A stretch of 64,000 bases of DNA from assembly GCF_900323885.1 (NCBI RefSeq), contig NZ_OOHJ01000005.1, positions 1 to 64,000 of the forward strand. Direction: 5' to 3'. The position numbers were made by a program, and so were the translations under genes. The first letter of the stretch is position 1, and every line of letters starts with the position of its first letter. Below are positions 54,577 through 62,950 of this stretch, in pieces. The DNA is from [Actinomadura] parvosata subsp. kistnae. GTDB lineage: Bacteria > Actinomycetota > Actinomycetes > Streptosporangiales > Streptosporangiaceae. A model generated the notes under the pieces. It ran no database searches and was not told where the DNA came from. It worked only from the letters and a program-made list of their open reading frames with translations.

Positions 54577-55745
54577 GGCCGCACGGCGGCGTCACCGGCG
54601 CGCGGCGCCGCCGCGGAGGCGGGCGGTGCTGACGCGGAGGCGGGCGGTGCTGACGCTGACGTGCGCGGAGGCGCCACCGAGGCGCGCTCGATGAGCCGCG
54701 ACCGCAACGTGTGCATCTCCCGGGCCGGTTCCGCCCCCGCCAGGATGTCGAGCAGCACTTCCGCCGCCTTGGCCCCCAGCTCGTGCACCGGCTGCGCGAT
54801 CATCGTGAGCGGCGGCTCCATCACCGCCGCCCACGCGCTGTCGTCGAACCCGATCAGCGCCACGTCCTCCGGGTAGGACAGCCCGGCCCGGCGCAGCGCG
54901 CGCAGGGAGCCGGTCATGCCGTCGGTCTCGGAGCAGAACACGGCGGTGACCCGGTCGGGCAGCGCGAGCATGCGGCCGACCTCGGTGACGACCCGCTCCT
55001 CGGTCTTGGGCCCGACCATGACGAGCTGCGGGTCGAACGGGATGTGCGCGTCGTCGAGGGCGTCGAGGTAGCCGCGCAGCCGCTCGCCGTCCGTCCAGAG
55101 GTTGCGTGAGGCGGCCGTCAGCAGCTCGCGCCGGGTGGCGGGCGGCTCCGGCACGGGCGGCCCCCAGACGAAGCCGATGCGCCGGTGCCCGGCGGCGATG
55201 AGCACCTCGACGGCCTGACGGGCGGCGTCGCGGTTGTCGATGACGACGGAGTCGAGGTCGAGCGACGGGACGGCGCGGTCGACGAGCACGACCGGGATGC
55301 CCCGGTCGATGGCGGCCCGCAGGTGGGCGACCTGGTCGCGGCCGAGCGCGGCCGAGGCCACGATGACGCCGTCGACGCGCTTGTCGATGAGCACGTCGGT
55401 GGCCGCCACCTCCGCCTGGAGGTTCTCGTACGTGCTCAGCACGATCACGTCGAACCCCCGGGCCCGCGAGGTGTCGGAGACGCCCCGCAGGAGCCCGGCG
55501 AAGAACGGGTTGCCGATGTCGGCCACGATGACGCCGAGGGTGTGGCTCACCCCGGTGGACATGCTGCGCGCGAGCGCGTTGGCGCGGTAGCCGAGCTTCT
55601 CGGCCGCCGCGAGCACCCGCGCGCGCAGCTCGGGGCTGACGTATCCGTAGCCGCCGAGCGTGCGGGCCGCGGTGGCCCTGCCGACGCCGGCCTCCGCCGC
55701 CACTTCGGAGATCGTCGGCCCCGCCTGGCCGCGGTCAGTCGGCAT
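54573..55745 (-). CDS. LacI-family regulator of the Amadori-type cluster
   Basis: 390 residues: HTH (TISEVAAEAGVGRATAARTL, hinge LGYRANALARSM) and sensor domain (VTAVFCSETDGMTGSLRAL, IGFDDSAWAAVMEPPLT). The C-terminal 35 residues are an Ala/Ser/Pro tail partly built from a 21-bp repeat (54613-54654) and are not part of the normal fold. Same direction as, and 32 bp after, the kinase gene. The CG-centred palindromes at 57686 and 57835 are its probable operators. Confidence 0.88.
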   Translation of the reverse strand: MPTDRGQAGPTISEVAAEAGVGRATAARTLGGYGYVSPELRARVLAAAEKLGYRANALARSMSTGVSHTLGVIVADIGNPFFAGLLRGVSDTSRARGFDVIVLSTYENLQAEVAATDVLIDKRVDGVIVASAALGRDQVAHLRAAIDRGIPVVLVDRAVPSLDLDSVVIDNRDAARQAVEVLIAAGHRRIGFVWGPPVPEPPATRRELLTAASRNLWTDGERLRGYLDALDDAHIPFDPQLVMVGPKTEERVVTEVGRMLALPDRVTAVFCSETDGMTGSLRALRRAGLSYPEDVALIGFDDSAWAAVMEPPLTMIAQPVHELGAKAAEVLLDILAGAEPAREMHTLRSRLIERASVAPPRTSASAPPASASAPPASAAAPRAGDAAVRP

Positions 55746-55777
55746 GGATCCCGTCCCTCGTCACTGAATCATGCTAG

Positions 55778-56634
55778 CTACGCGCAGGCCCGGCCGTGCC
55801 CGAAGGCGCCTTCGACGAAGCACTGCGCGTGCGCCGCCTCGGCGCCCTGGTGCAGCGCCCGCTCGATGGCGTCCGGCGCCGGGGGCCGGCCGGTGGTCCA
55901 GCCGTCGCGCAGCAGCGAGACGGCGAACCCGGCGAGGAAGGCGTCGCCGCAGCCCATCGTGTCGACGATGGCCTCGGCGAGCCGGGCCGGGGCGGACACG
56001 GTGGCCTTCCCGTCGAAGGCGACGGCGCCGGCGACGCCGCGGGTGCCGAGCGCGAGCCCGGCCCCCGGCGTACGGCGTCGGCCAGCAGGTCGGCCGTGGC
56101 GTCGGCGTCGAGGTGGGAGCAGGACAGCAGCACCAGGTCGGCGTGCGGGCACACGCGGTCGAGGTAGGCCGGGTCCCGGTACTCCTCCTCGCTGGACAGG
56201 TCGAAGCTGACCAGCGGGCCGAGCCCGGCCAGCTTGGGCAGCTCCGGCTCGCTGCGCGAGTAGACGCTGGAGTGCACCAGGTCGAAGCCGCCGACGTAGC
56301 CGAGCAGGCCGTCGTCGAGCGTCAGAGGCTCGCGCACGGTGACGCCACCGCCGTTCCAGCCGAGGAAGACGCGCTCGCCGTCGTCCACCCGCAGCCGGGA
56401 GACGCCGCTCTCGCCGGCGCGGACGACGCAGCGCTCCACGGTCACGCCTTCGGCGGCGACCGCTTCACGCAGGAAGGCCCCGAGCTCGTCGTCGCCGAAG
56501 ACGCCCAGGTAGGCGGATTCGACGCCGAGCCTGCGGGCGTAGACGGCGACGTTGACGCTGTTGCCGCCGGGGTACTCGATCCCCCGGTCGACGAACCGGT
56601 CGACGATGTTGTCGCCGAAGCCGAGCACTCTCAT
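55778..56634 (-). CDS. PfkB-family sugar kinase, FrlD-like, one-base frameshift in this sequence
   Basis: About 286 codons of a ribokinase-type kinase. The first frame gives FGDNIVDRFVDRG, YPGGNSVNVAVYARRLG and SFDLSSEEEYRD. It shifts at the CCCCC run 56062-56066, where one missing base explains the break, and continues GLALGTRGVAGAVAFDG and DTMGCGDAFLAGFAVSLL with the catalytic Asp in GCGDAF. 4 bp after the SIS gene. FrlD-type kinases phosphorylate fructoselysine at C6, which fits the neighbours. Confidence 0.83.
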
Positions 56635-56638
56635 CGTT

Positions 56639-57640
56639 TCAGTAGTCCATGACCCGGTAGTAGCGGCGCAGGTCGAGGGAGTGGTCGCGGACCCGCTCCA
56701 GGTGCTTGCTGACCCGGCTCATGACGGTGTCGAGCACGAGCGGCGCGAGCAGGCCGCGGAACTCGGGGCTGATGCCGGTGAGCGGGTAGTCGCGGGTGTC
56801 GAAGACGGTGACGTCCTTGGAGACCCGCTTGGCGAAGGACTCGGCGCGGTCGGTCAGGGCGCGGGTCTCGTCCTCGCCCTGGAAGATGATCACGCTGGTG
56901 TTCTCCTCCAGCAGCTCCAGGGAGCCGTGGAAGAACTCGGCGCTGTGCACGCGGGTGGTGCGCAGCCACTGCATCTCCTCGAGGATGCACATGGAGTAGA
57001 GGTAGGTGAAGCCCCAGAGGTTGCCGCCGCCGATGAGGAAGTAGTAGTCGCTGTCCTTGTGGGCGTCGGCGAACGCGGCGGCGACGGGCTCGGCCTGCTT
57101 GGCCACCTCGACCAGGATCTCCGGGATCCCGGCCAGCTCATCGGCGAGCTTGGCGTAGCCGTCGAACTCGCCGCGCCGCTCCAGCAGCCGGCCCATGAAC
57201 AGCAGGAGCTGGAAGTCGAACGGCCAGGTCTTGGGCTGGGAGATCAGCGCGGTGTCCACCTTCGTGGCCACGGGGGAGTCGGGGTGGCCGGTGAAGGAGA
57301 CCGTGTACGCGCCCTTGGACTTGCAGTACTCGATGGCCCGCACGCTGTCGTCGGTGGTGCCCGAGACGGAGGTGAACAGCGCCACGGTGCGCTCGCCCAG
57401 CCGGGCGTCACCGGAGGCGATCAGCTCGGCGGCGATCACGGCGCGCACGTCGAGGGTCGAGGTGCGCCGGGCGAGGTGCTCGTACGGCCACATCTGCGCG
57501 TACGTGCCGCCGGCTCCGACCAGGAGCAGCGTGTCGAAACCCGCGTCCACGAGCCGGTCGACCAGCTCCTCGATCTGAGGGCGCAGGGCCACCGCGCTCG
57601 CGGTCTGGGCAAGAAATTCCGGCTCGTTGAATCCGAGCAT
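56639..57640 (-). CDS. SIS-domain deglycase, FrlB-like
   Basis: 333-residue double-SIS protein resembling FrlB (fructoselysine-6-phosphate deglycase): LLLVGAGGTYAQMWPYEHLA, FTSVSGTTDDSVRAIE, HSAEFFHGSLELLEE, and the C-terminus RRYYRVMDY. It would cleave a phosphorylated Amadori compound into glucose 6-phosphate and a free amine. ATG at 57640 with AAAGGA. A perfect palindrome lies 45 bp upstream. First gene of the minus-strand unit deglycase-kinase-LacI. Confidence 0.82.
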   Translation of the reverse strand: MLGFNEPEFLAQTASAVALRPQIEELVDRLVDAGFDTLLLVGAGGTYAQMWPYEHLARRTSTLDVRAVIAAELIASGDARLGERTVALFTSVSGTTDDSVRAIEYCKSKGAYTVSFTGHPDSPVATKVDTALISQPKTWPFDFQLLLFMGRLLERRGEFDGYAKLADELAGIPEILVEVAKQAEPVAAAFADAHKDSDYYFLIGGGNLWGFTYLYSMCILEEMQWLRTTRVHSAEFFHGSLELLEENTSVIIFQGEDETRALTDRAESFAKRVSKDVTVFDTRDYPLTGISPEFRGLLAPLVLDTVMSRVSKHLERVRDHSLDLRRYYRVMDY

Positions 57641-57685
57641 GGTCGCGTCCTTTCGCAAGAATCCGGCGTCCACCTGATCGGGACC

Positions 57686-57699
57686 TGATACCGGTATCA
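57686..57699. promoter_or_regulatory. LacI-type operator 1
   Basis: TGATACCGGTATCA, a perfect 14-bp palindrome with the CG centre typical of LacI-family sites, 45 bp before the deglycase gene. It differs at one position from operator 2. Confidence 0.8.
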
Positions 57700-57834
57700 C
57701 GCGGAGGTCACGTTGGCACACGCTCGCTTGCGGCGTCAACATCCGATTTCGATCCGACTCATCTGAGCTGCGACTACACCGGCTCCAGCTAGGTCACGCG
57801 AGGTTAACGAATGAAAGATCTTGGTGAACGGGTC

Positions 57835-57848
57835 TGGTACCGGTATCA
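57835..57848. promoter_or_regulatory. LacI-type operator 2
   Basis: TGGTACCGGTATCA, 51 bp before the binding-protein gene. With flanks it reads CACCTGATACCGGTACCA on the other strand and matches operator 1 at nearly every position, so both divergent units share one regulator. Confidence 0.8.
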
Positions 57849-57899
57849 GGTGAGCTGTATGGTCGGCCAACACCACGCACCGGTGGAGAAAGGAAGCCC

Positions 57900-59213
57900 A
57901 TGCGCCCTCGCGCCCTGCCGACGTTCGCGGCACTCCTCGGGACACTTACGCTGGCCGCCTGCTCCGGCGGCGGAACCACCCAGGCCCCCAAGGCCGACGC
58001 CGCCGCCAAGCCGGAGTTCTCCGGCACGCTGAGCATTCTCACCAAGTTCGCCGGCGACCCCACGGGCCCCTACTTCGAGAACCTCGCCGCCGCGTACACC
58101 AAGCAGCACCCGCAGGTGAAGTTCGAGCTCATCCAGGAGACCGACCAGAGCGTCAAGGACAAGCTCAAGACCCTCACCGCCTCCGACGCGCTGCCCGACA
58201 TCTACTTCACCTGGACCGGCAACTGGGCCGACAACTACATCCGCGGCGGCCGGGCGGCCGACCTGACCGCGGTGATCGGCCCGAACACGCCCTGGGGCAA
58301 GACGTTCAGCCCCGGCTCGCTGGCCGCCTTCGCCCGCGACGGCAAGAACTACGGCATCCCGCTGTACGGCAACGGCAAGTTCATGGGCTACAGCAAGAGC
58401 GCCTTCGACAAGGCCGGCGTCGCCGTGCCCAAGACGTTCGAGGAGCTCATCGCCGCCTGCGGGCCGCTGCGCAAGGCCGGGTACGAGCCGATCGCGTTCG
58501 GCAACAAGGACGGCTGGCCCGCCCTGCACTACCTGCAGCAGCTCTTCGCCTACAACGTGCCCGACGCCACGCTGCAGGCCGACTTCGACCCGGCCACCGC
58601 CAAGCTGGACGACCCCGGCTACATCACCGCGCTCAACCAGTTCAAGACCCTGGTCGACCAGTGCACCGACACCAAGAGCGGCACCAACGGCGTGCTCTAC
58701 AGCTCCGCCCAGGAGGCGTTCGCCAACGGCAAGGCCGCCATGTACTACCAGGAGATCCTGGAGTTCGACAACGCCACCTCGGCCAAGGTCAAGCCGGCCG
58801 ACTTCGGCATCTTCCAGTTGCCCGTCCCGCAGAACGCGGCCGGCGACGGCTCGGTGCTGGAGGGCTCGCCCGAGGGCTACCTGATCAACGCCAAGTCGCC
58901 CAGGGTCGCGCTCGCGGTCGACTTCATGAAGTTCGTCACCAACCTGGACAACGCCAAGACGCTGTCGGCGCCGCCGTACGGGCAGCCCAGCACCGTCGTC
59001 GGCGCCGTCACGGAGAAGACCTCCAGCAAGGCCGTCTACGAGGGCGTGCAACTCGTCAACAAGGCGCCCAAGCTGGCGATCTGGCTCGACACCGTGACCG
59101 TCCCCGAGGTGGCCGACGCCTGGCTGGCCGGCGGTGAGGCGCTCATCAGCGGCGGCTCGACGGCGGACCAGGTGCTCGAAAGTGTCCGCCAAGCCTCGAA
59201 CGCCGCCAAGTAG
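57900..59213 (+). CDS. ABC importer solute-binding lipoprotein
   Basis: 437 residues, extracellular lipoprotein of carbohydrate ABC type 1 importers. Lipobox LAAC at about residues 18-21, then the binding fold (PTGPYFENLAAAYTKQHPQV, ALPDIYFTWTGNWADNYI, YGIPLYGNGKFMGYSKSAF). AGAAAGGAAG ribosome site. First gene of the operon with two permeases and an epimerase-like gene. Ligand presumably a sugar-amine (Amadori) compound, by context. Confidence 0.92.
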   Translation: MRPRALPTFAALLGTLTLAACSGGGTTQAPKADAAAKPEFSGTLSILTKFAGDPTGPYFENLAAAYTKQHPQVKFELIQETDQSVKDKLKTLTASDALPDIYFTWTGNWADNYIRGGRAADLTAVIGPNTPWGKTFSPGSLAAFARDGKNYGIPLYGNGKFMGYSKSAFDKAGVAVPKTFEELIAACGPLRKAGYEPIAFGNKDGWPALHYLQQLFAYNVPDATLQADFDPATAKLDDPGYITALNQFKTLVDQCTDTKSGTNGVLYSSAQEAFANGKAAMYYQEILEFDNATSAKVKPADFGIFQLPVPQNAAGDGSVLEGSPEGYLINAKSPRVALAVDFMKFVTNLDNAKTLSAPPYGQPSTVVGAVTEKTSSKAVYEGVQLVNKAPKLAIWLDTVTVPEVADAWLAGGEALISGGSTADQVLESVRQASNAAK

Positions 59214-59223
59214 GAGCCCACGC

Positions 59224-60111
59224 GTGCGCGCCACCCTGCGAAGGACACTCGGGCTCGCGTGGGTCGTCCCCGCCCTCGTGCTCGTCGGAGTCTTCGTCTA
59301 CCTCCCCCTCGTGCAGAACCTGCAGTTCAGCACGTTGAAGTGGGACATCTACAGCGGCAGCCAGGAGTACGTCGGCCTCGACAACTACACCAAGCTCGTC
59401 GACGACCCGGTGTTCTGGTCGTCGCTGGGCAACAACGCCCTGTACGCGGTGGTCTCCATCGTCTTCCAGGTGTTCGGCGCGCTCCTGCTCGCCGCGCTCA
59501 TCGAAGGCGTGCGGAGCCAGCGGTGGCAGCGCGCGCTGCGGGCCATCTACTTCATCCCGTCGGCCATCTCGCTGACCGTCGCCGGCCTGCTGTTCTACTT
59601 CATCTACGAGCCGAACCTGGGCCCGCTCAACCACGCGCTCAGAGCCGTCGGGCTCGGCGAGCTCGCGCAGGCGTGGCTGGGCCAGGAGAGCACCGCCATG
59701 TCGTCGATCATCGCGATGAGCCAGTGGCAGGGCTTCGGCTACTCGACGCTGCTGTTCGCGGTGGCGATCCAGCGCATCCCGTCGGAGATCTACGGCGCCG
59801 CCGCCATCGACGGCGTCGGCGCCGTCGGCCGGTTCTTCCGCATCACGGTGCCGCTGGTGCGGGAGATGACGGGGCTCATGGCGATCGTCACGCTGTCCGG
59901 CGCGTTCCAGGTGTTCAACGAGGTCATGGTGATGACGGCGGGCGGCCCCAACAACTCGACGCAGGTGCTCGGCACCTGGCTGTACCGCAGCGGGTTCGTC
60001 CGCAACAACTTCGGCTACGCCGCCGCGATCGCGACCGTGCTGTTCGTGATCACGCTGGCCGTCGCGGTGGCGCAGCTGTGGGTCACCCGCAGGAGAAGGG
60101 TGGAATGGTGA
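59224..60111 (+). CDS. ABC importer permease 1 (MalF type)
   Basis: 295-residue inner-membrane permease with six helices and the EAA loop (EIYGAAAIDGVGAVGRFFRITVP shortened; core YGAAAIDGVGA). GTG start at 59224, 10 bp after the binding-protein stop with TAGGAG. No ATPase gene is present in the operon; actinomycetes often share one multi-importer ATPase (MsiK-like). Confidence 0.92.
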   Translation: MRATLRRTLGLAWVVPALVLVGVFVYLPLVQNLQFSTLKWDIYSGSQEYVGLDNYTKLVDDPVFWSSLGNNALYAVVSIVFQVFGALLLAALIEGVRSQRWQRALRAIYFIPSAISLTVAGLLFYFIYEPNLGPLNHALRAVGLGELAQAWLGQESTAMSSIIAMSQWQGFGYSTLLFAVAIQRIPSEIYGAAAIDGVGAVGRFFRITVPLVREMTGLMAIVTLSGAFQVFNEVMVMTAGGPNNSTQVLGTWLYRSGFVRNNFGYAAAIATVLFVITLAVAVAQLWVTRRRRVEW

Positions 60112-60941
60112 CGCGCCTGAGCTTCCTCGGAGTGATCGCCCGCGTCTTCATGTGGGCGTTCCTGCTGGCCCTGGCCGTGGTCGTGGTGTACCCGCTGCTG
60201 TGGATGACGCTCAACGGGTTCAAGACCAACGCCGAGTTGTTCGGCGACCCGTTCGCGCTGCCGCTCGACTGGAGCTTCGGCAACTACGTCAAGGCGTGGA
60301 ACCGCGGCGTCAGCGACTACCTCACCACCAGCGTGCTCGTCACGCTCACCTCGACCGTGGCCACTGTCTTCATCAGCGCGTGGGCCGCGTACGGGCTGAC
60401 CCGCGTGGACATCCCGCTGAACAAGACGCTCACGGCGGTCATCCTCGGCGGGCTCATGCTGGCCCCGACCGTGGCGCTGGTGCCGCTGGTGAAGCTGTTC
60501 CAGGCCATGGGGCTCTATAACACGTTCTGGGCGCTGCTGATCCTCTACACCGCCTTCCGCATCCCGTTCACCACGTTCCTCATCAGGGCGTACATGATCG
60601 ACCTGCCCCGCGAGGTGGACGAGGCCGCCGAGATGGACGGGGCCGGCCGGTGGACGGCGTTCTGGCGGATCATCCTGCCGATGTGCAAGCCCATCCTCAC
60701 CTCGACGGTGCTGCTGCACATCCTGTTCACCTGGAACGAGTACCTGTTCGCCATGATCTTCACCAGCGGCTCCGGCGTGCAGACCCTGCCCGTCGGGCTG
60801 ACCAGCCTGATGAGCAAGCACGGCACCGAGTACCCGGTCGTGTTCGCCGGGATGGTGATCGCCGCGCTGCCGGTGGTGCTGCTGTTCTTCCTCGGCCAGC
60901 GCTACATCGTCAAGGGCCTCGCAGATGGGATCGGGAAATGA
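60105..60941 (+). CDS. ABC importer permease 2 (MalG type)
   Basis: 278-residue partner permease with six helices; EAA loop LPREVDEAAEMDGAG. ATG at 60105 overlaps the end of permease 1 by 7 bp, with AGGAGAAGGG upstream. The stop overlaps the next gene's ATG (ATGA). Confidence 0.92.
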   Translation: MVTRLSFLGVIARVFMWAFLLALAVVVVYPLLWMTLNGFKTNAELFGDPFALPLDWSFGNYVKAWNRGVSDYLTTSVLVTLTSTVATVFISAWAAYGLTRVDIPLNKTLTAVILGGLMLAPTVALVPLVKLFQAMGLYNTFWALLILYTAFRIPFTTFLIRAYMIDLPREVDEAAEMDGAGRWTAFWRIILPMCKPILTSTVLLHILFTWNEYLFAMIFTSGSGVQTLPVGLTSLMSKHGTEYPVVFAGMVIAALPVVLLFFLGQRYIVKGLADGIGK

Positions 60942-61762
60942 TCGAGCCTGCCCGCTTCACCGGGTCGAACTTCGCCTACCAGCACCTTCCGTTCGACCGC
61001 TTCCTCGACGACATGGCCGATCTCGGCCGGGAGCGGCTGGAGCTGTGGGGCATCGCGCCGCACCTGTACGTCCCCGAGCTGAGCGACGCCGAGGCGCGCG
61101 CCATCCGCCGCCGCGCGGAGTCGCGCGGCCTGACCGTCGCCTGCCTCACGCCCGAGCAGGTGATGTACCCGGTCAACCTGGCCTCGCCCGACACGGCGCT
61201 GCGGGCGCGCAGCGTGGCGATGTTCCGGCGCGCCGCCGAGCTGTGCGCCGAGCTGGGTGCGGAGCTGCTGCTGCTCACGCCGGGACGCGGCTTCGAGGAC
61301 GAGCCGGTGCCGGCCGCGTGGCGCCGCTCCACCGACGCCATTGCTGAGATCGCCGCGTACGCCGGGACGCTCGGCGTGACGTGCGTGCTGGAGGCGTTGC
61401 AACGCGTCGAGTCGAACCTGGTCAACGACGCCAGGACGCTGGCCACGATGATCGGCGAGATCGGCGCCCCGAACCTGGCCGCCGTCCTCGACACCGTCGC
61501 CATGGCGGTCGCGGGCGACAGCGTGGACGACTACTTCGACGCGCTCGGCGACCGCGTCCGGCACGTGCACCTCATCGACGGCCGGCCCGCCGGCCACCTG
61601 GCGTGGGGTGACGGCGAGCTGCCGCTGGCCGCCTACCTGGAGGCCCTGGACCGGCGCGGGTACGCGGGCCTCATGACGTTCGAGCTGTTCGGGGACGGCA
61701 CCTACGCCATGGCGCCGAGGCCCGTCGTGGAGCGTTGCCTCGACGCCGTGCGCGGCTCCTGA
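60938..61762 (+). CDS. Sugar isomerase/epimerase, FrlC-like
   Basis: 274-residue TIM-barrel protein of the xylose-isomerase-like superfamily. Metal-binding positions are seen in CVLEALQ (Glu), LDTVAMAV (Asp), HVHLIDGRPAGHLAWGDG (His, Asp) and LMTFELFG (Glu). It is like fructoselysine 3-epimerase (FrlC), which feeds alternative Amadori epimers to the kinase. Last gene of the importer operon; its stop directly abuts the convergent aminotransferase stop. Confidence 0.82.
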   Translation: MIEPARFTGSNFAYQHLPFDRFLDDMADLGRERLELWGIAPHLYVPELSDAEARAIRRRAESRGLTVACLTPEQVMYPVNLASPDTALRARSVAMFRRAAELCAELGAELLLLTPGRGFEDEPVPAAWRRSTDAIAEIAAYAGTLGVTCVLEALQRVESNLVNDARTLATMIGEIGAPNLAAVLDTVAMAVAGDSVDDYFDALGDRVRHVHLIDGRPAGHLAWGDGELPLAAYLEALDRRGYAGLMTFELFGDGTYAMAPRPVVERCLDAVRGS

Positions 61763-62941
61763 CTACCCCAGACGGGCCACCCCCTCCAGGAGGCGGTCCA
61801 CGTCGGAGCGGTCGTTGTAGTGCACCAGGCCCGCGCGGACCGCGCCGCCCAAGTCGCGGATGCCGAGCACGCCCGTCAGCTCCCAGGCGTAGTTGTGGCC
61901 GTTCCACACGTTCACGCCCTGCCTGGCCAGGTGCTCGGCGACCTGGCGCGGGGTGTGGCCGGCCACGTTGAAGTACGCGGTCGCGGTGCGCCTGGCGGGC
62001 TTGCCGTACAAGGTGACGTGCGGCATCGTCTCCAGCCCCTCGACCAGCGCCGCGAACAGCCCCAGCTCGTGCTCCTCGGCGGCGGCCATCGAGGCCAGCA
62101 GGCGCTCGCGGCGGCTGCCCTGGCCCGGCACCATCGCGGCGAGATGGTCCACGGCGGCGGTCACCCCGTCGAGGTCGGCGAACGGCAGCGTGCCCGTCTC
62201 GAACCGCTCCGGCACCGTGTCGGGCGAGGAGGCCAGCTTGTCCGGCCTGATCGTCTCCAGCAGCGCCGGGTCCGCGACGACCGCGCCGACGTGCGGGCCC
62301 GACCACTTGTACGCGCTCGTGGCGTAGAAGTCGGCGCCCAGCGCGCGCATGTCCACGGGGCCGTGCGGGGTGGCGTGCACGCCGTCCACGTACACCAGCG
62401 CGCCGGCCCGGTGCGCCAGCTCCGCGATCGCGGCCACGTCGGGGCGGGTGCCGAGGATGTTGCTGGCCGCCGTGACCGCCACGACCCTCGTCCGCTCGTT
62501 GATCAGGCCGGCGTACTGCTCGACCGGCAGCTCGCCGGTGACCGGGTCCACCTCGGCCCAGCGCACGGTGGCGCCGGTCTGCGTCCACGGGCGCACGTTG
62601 GCGTCGTGGTCGAGCCGCGAGAGCACCACCTCGTCGCCCGGCCCGGCCAGCGCCCTGGACAGGCGGTAGGTGAGCGTCGTCATGTTCGGGCCGAGGATCA
62701 CCCCGCCGGGCTGGCCGCCGACCAGGTCGGCCACGGCGGCGCGGCAGGCGGCCACGATGGCGTCGGAGCGGTGGCTGGCCGGGAAGGCGCCGCCGGCGTT
62801 GCCGATCCCCGTCCTATAGGCGGTGGCGATGGCGTCGATCACGGGGCGGGGGGTCTGCGTGCCGGCGGCGCCGTCGAGATAGGCGTAGCCGTCGGCGAGG
62901 GCAGGGTACGTGGCGCGTACCTCTTTGATGGGGAAGGGCAT
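61763..62941 (-). CDS. Class V aminotransferase (cysteine-desulfurase-like)
   Basis: 392-residue PLP enzyme of fold type I, class V. Substrate/PLP blocks: YLDGAAGTQTPRPV, VTAASNILGTRPD, VYVDGVHATPHGPVD (Asp and His binding PLP), and the Schiff-base Lys in TSAYKWSGPH. No mobile cysteine loop of true desulfurases is evident, so it may act on another amino acid. The start codon lies 9 bp from the start codon of the divergent gene, leaving no room for a ribosome site. Confidence 0.87.
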   Translation of the reverse strand: MPFPIKEVRATYPALADGYAYLDGAAGTQTPRPVIDAIATAYRTGIGNAGGAFPASHRSDAIVAACRAAVADLVGGQPGGVILGPNMTTLTYRLSRALAGPGDEVVLSRLDHDANVRPWTQTGATVRWAEVDPVTGELPVEQYAGLINERTRVVAVTAASNILGTRPDVAAIAELAHRAGALVYVDGVHATPHGPVDMRALGADFYATSAYKWSGPHVGAVVADPALLETIRPDKLASSPDTVPERFETGTLPFADLDGVTAAVDHLAAMVPGQGSRRERLLASMAAAEEHELGLFAALVEGLETMPHVTLYGKPARRTATAYFNVAGHTPRQVAEHLARQGVNVWNGHNYAWELTGVLGIRDLGGAVRAGLVHYNDRSDVDRLLEGVARLG

Positions 62942-62950
62942 GATATGTAG

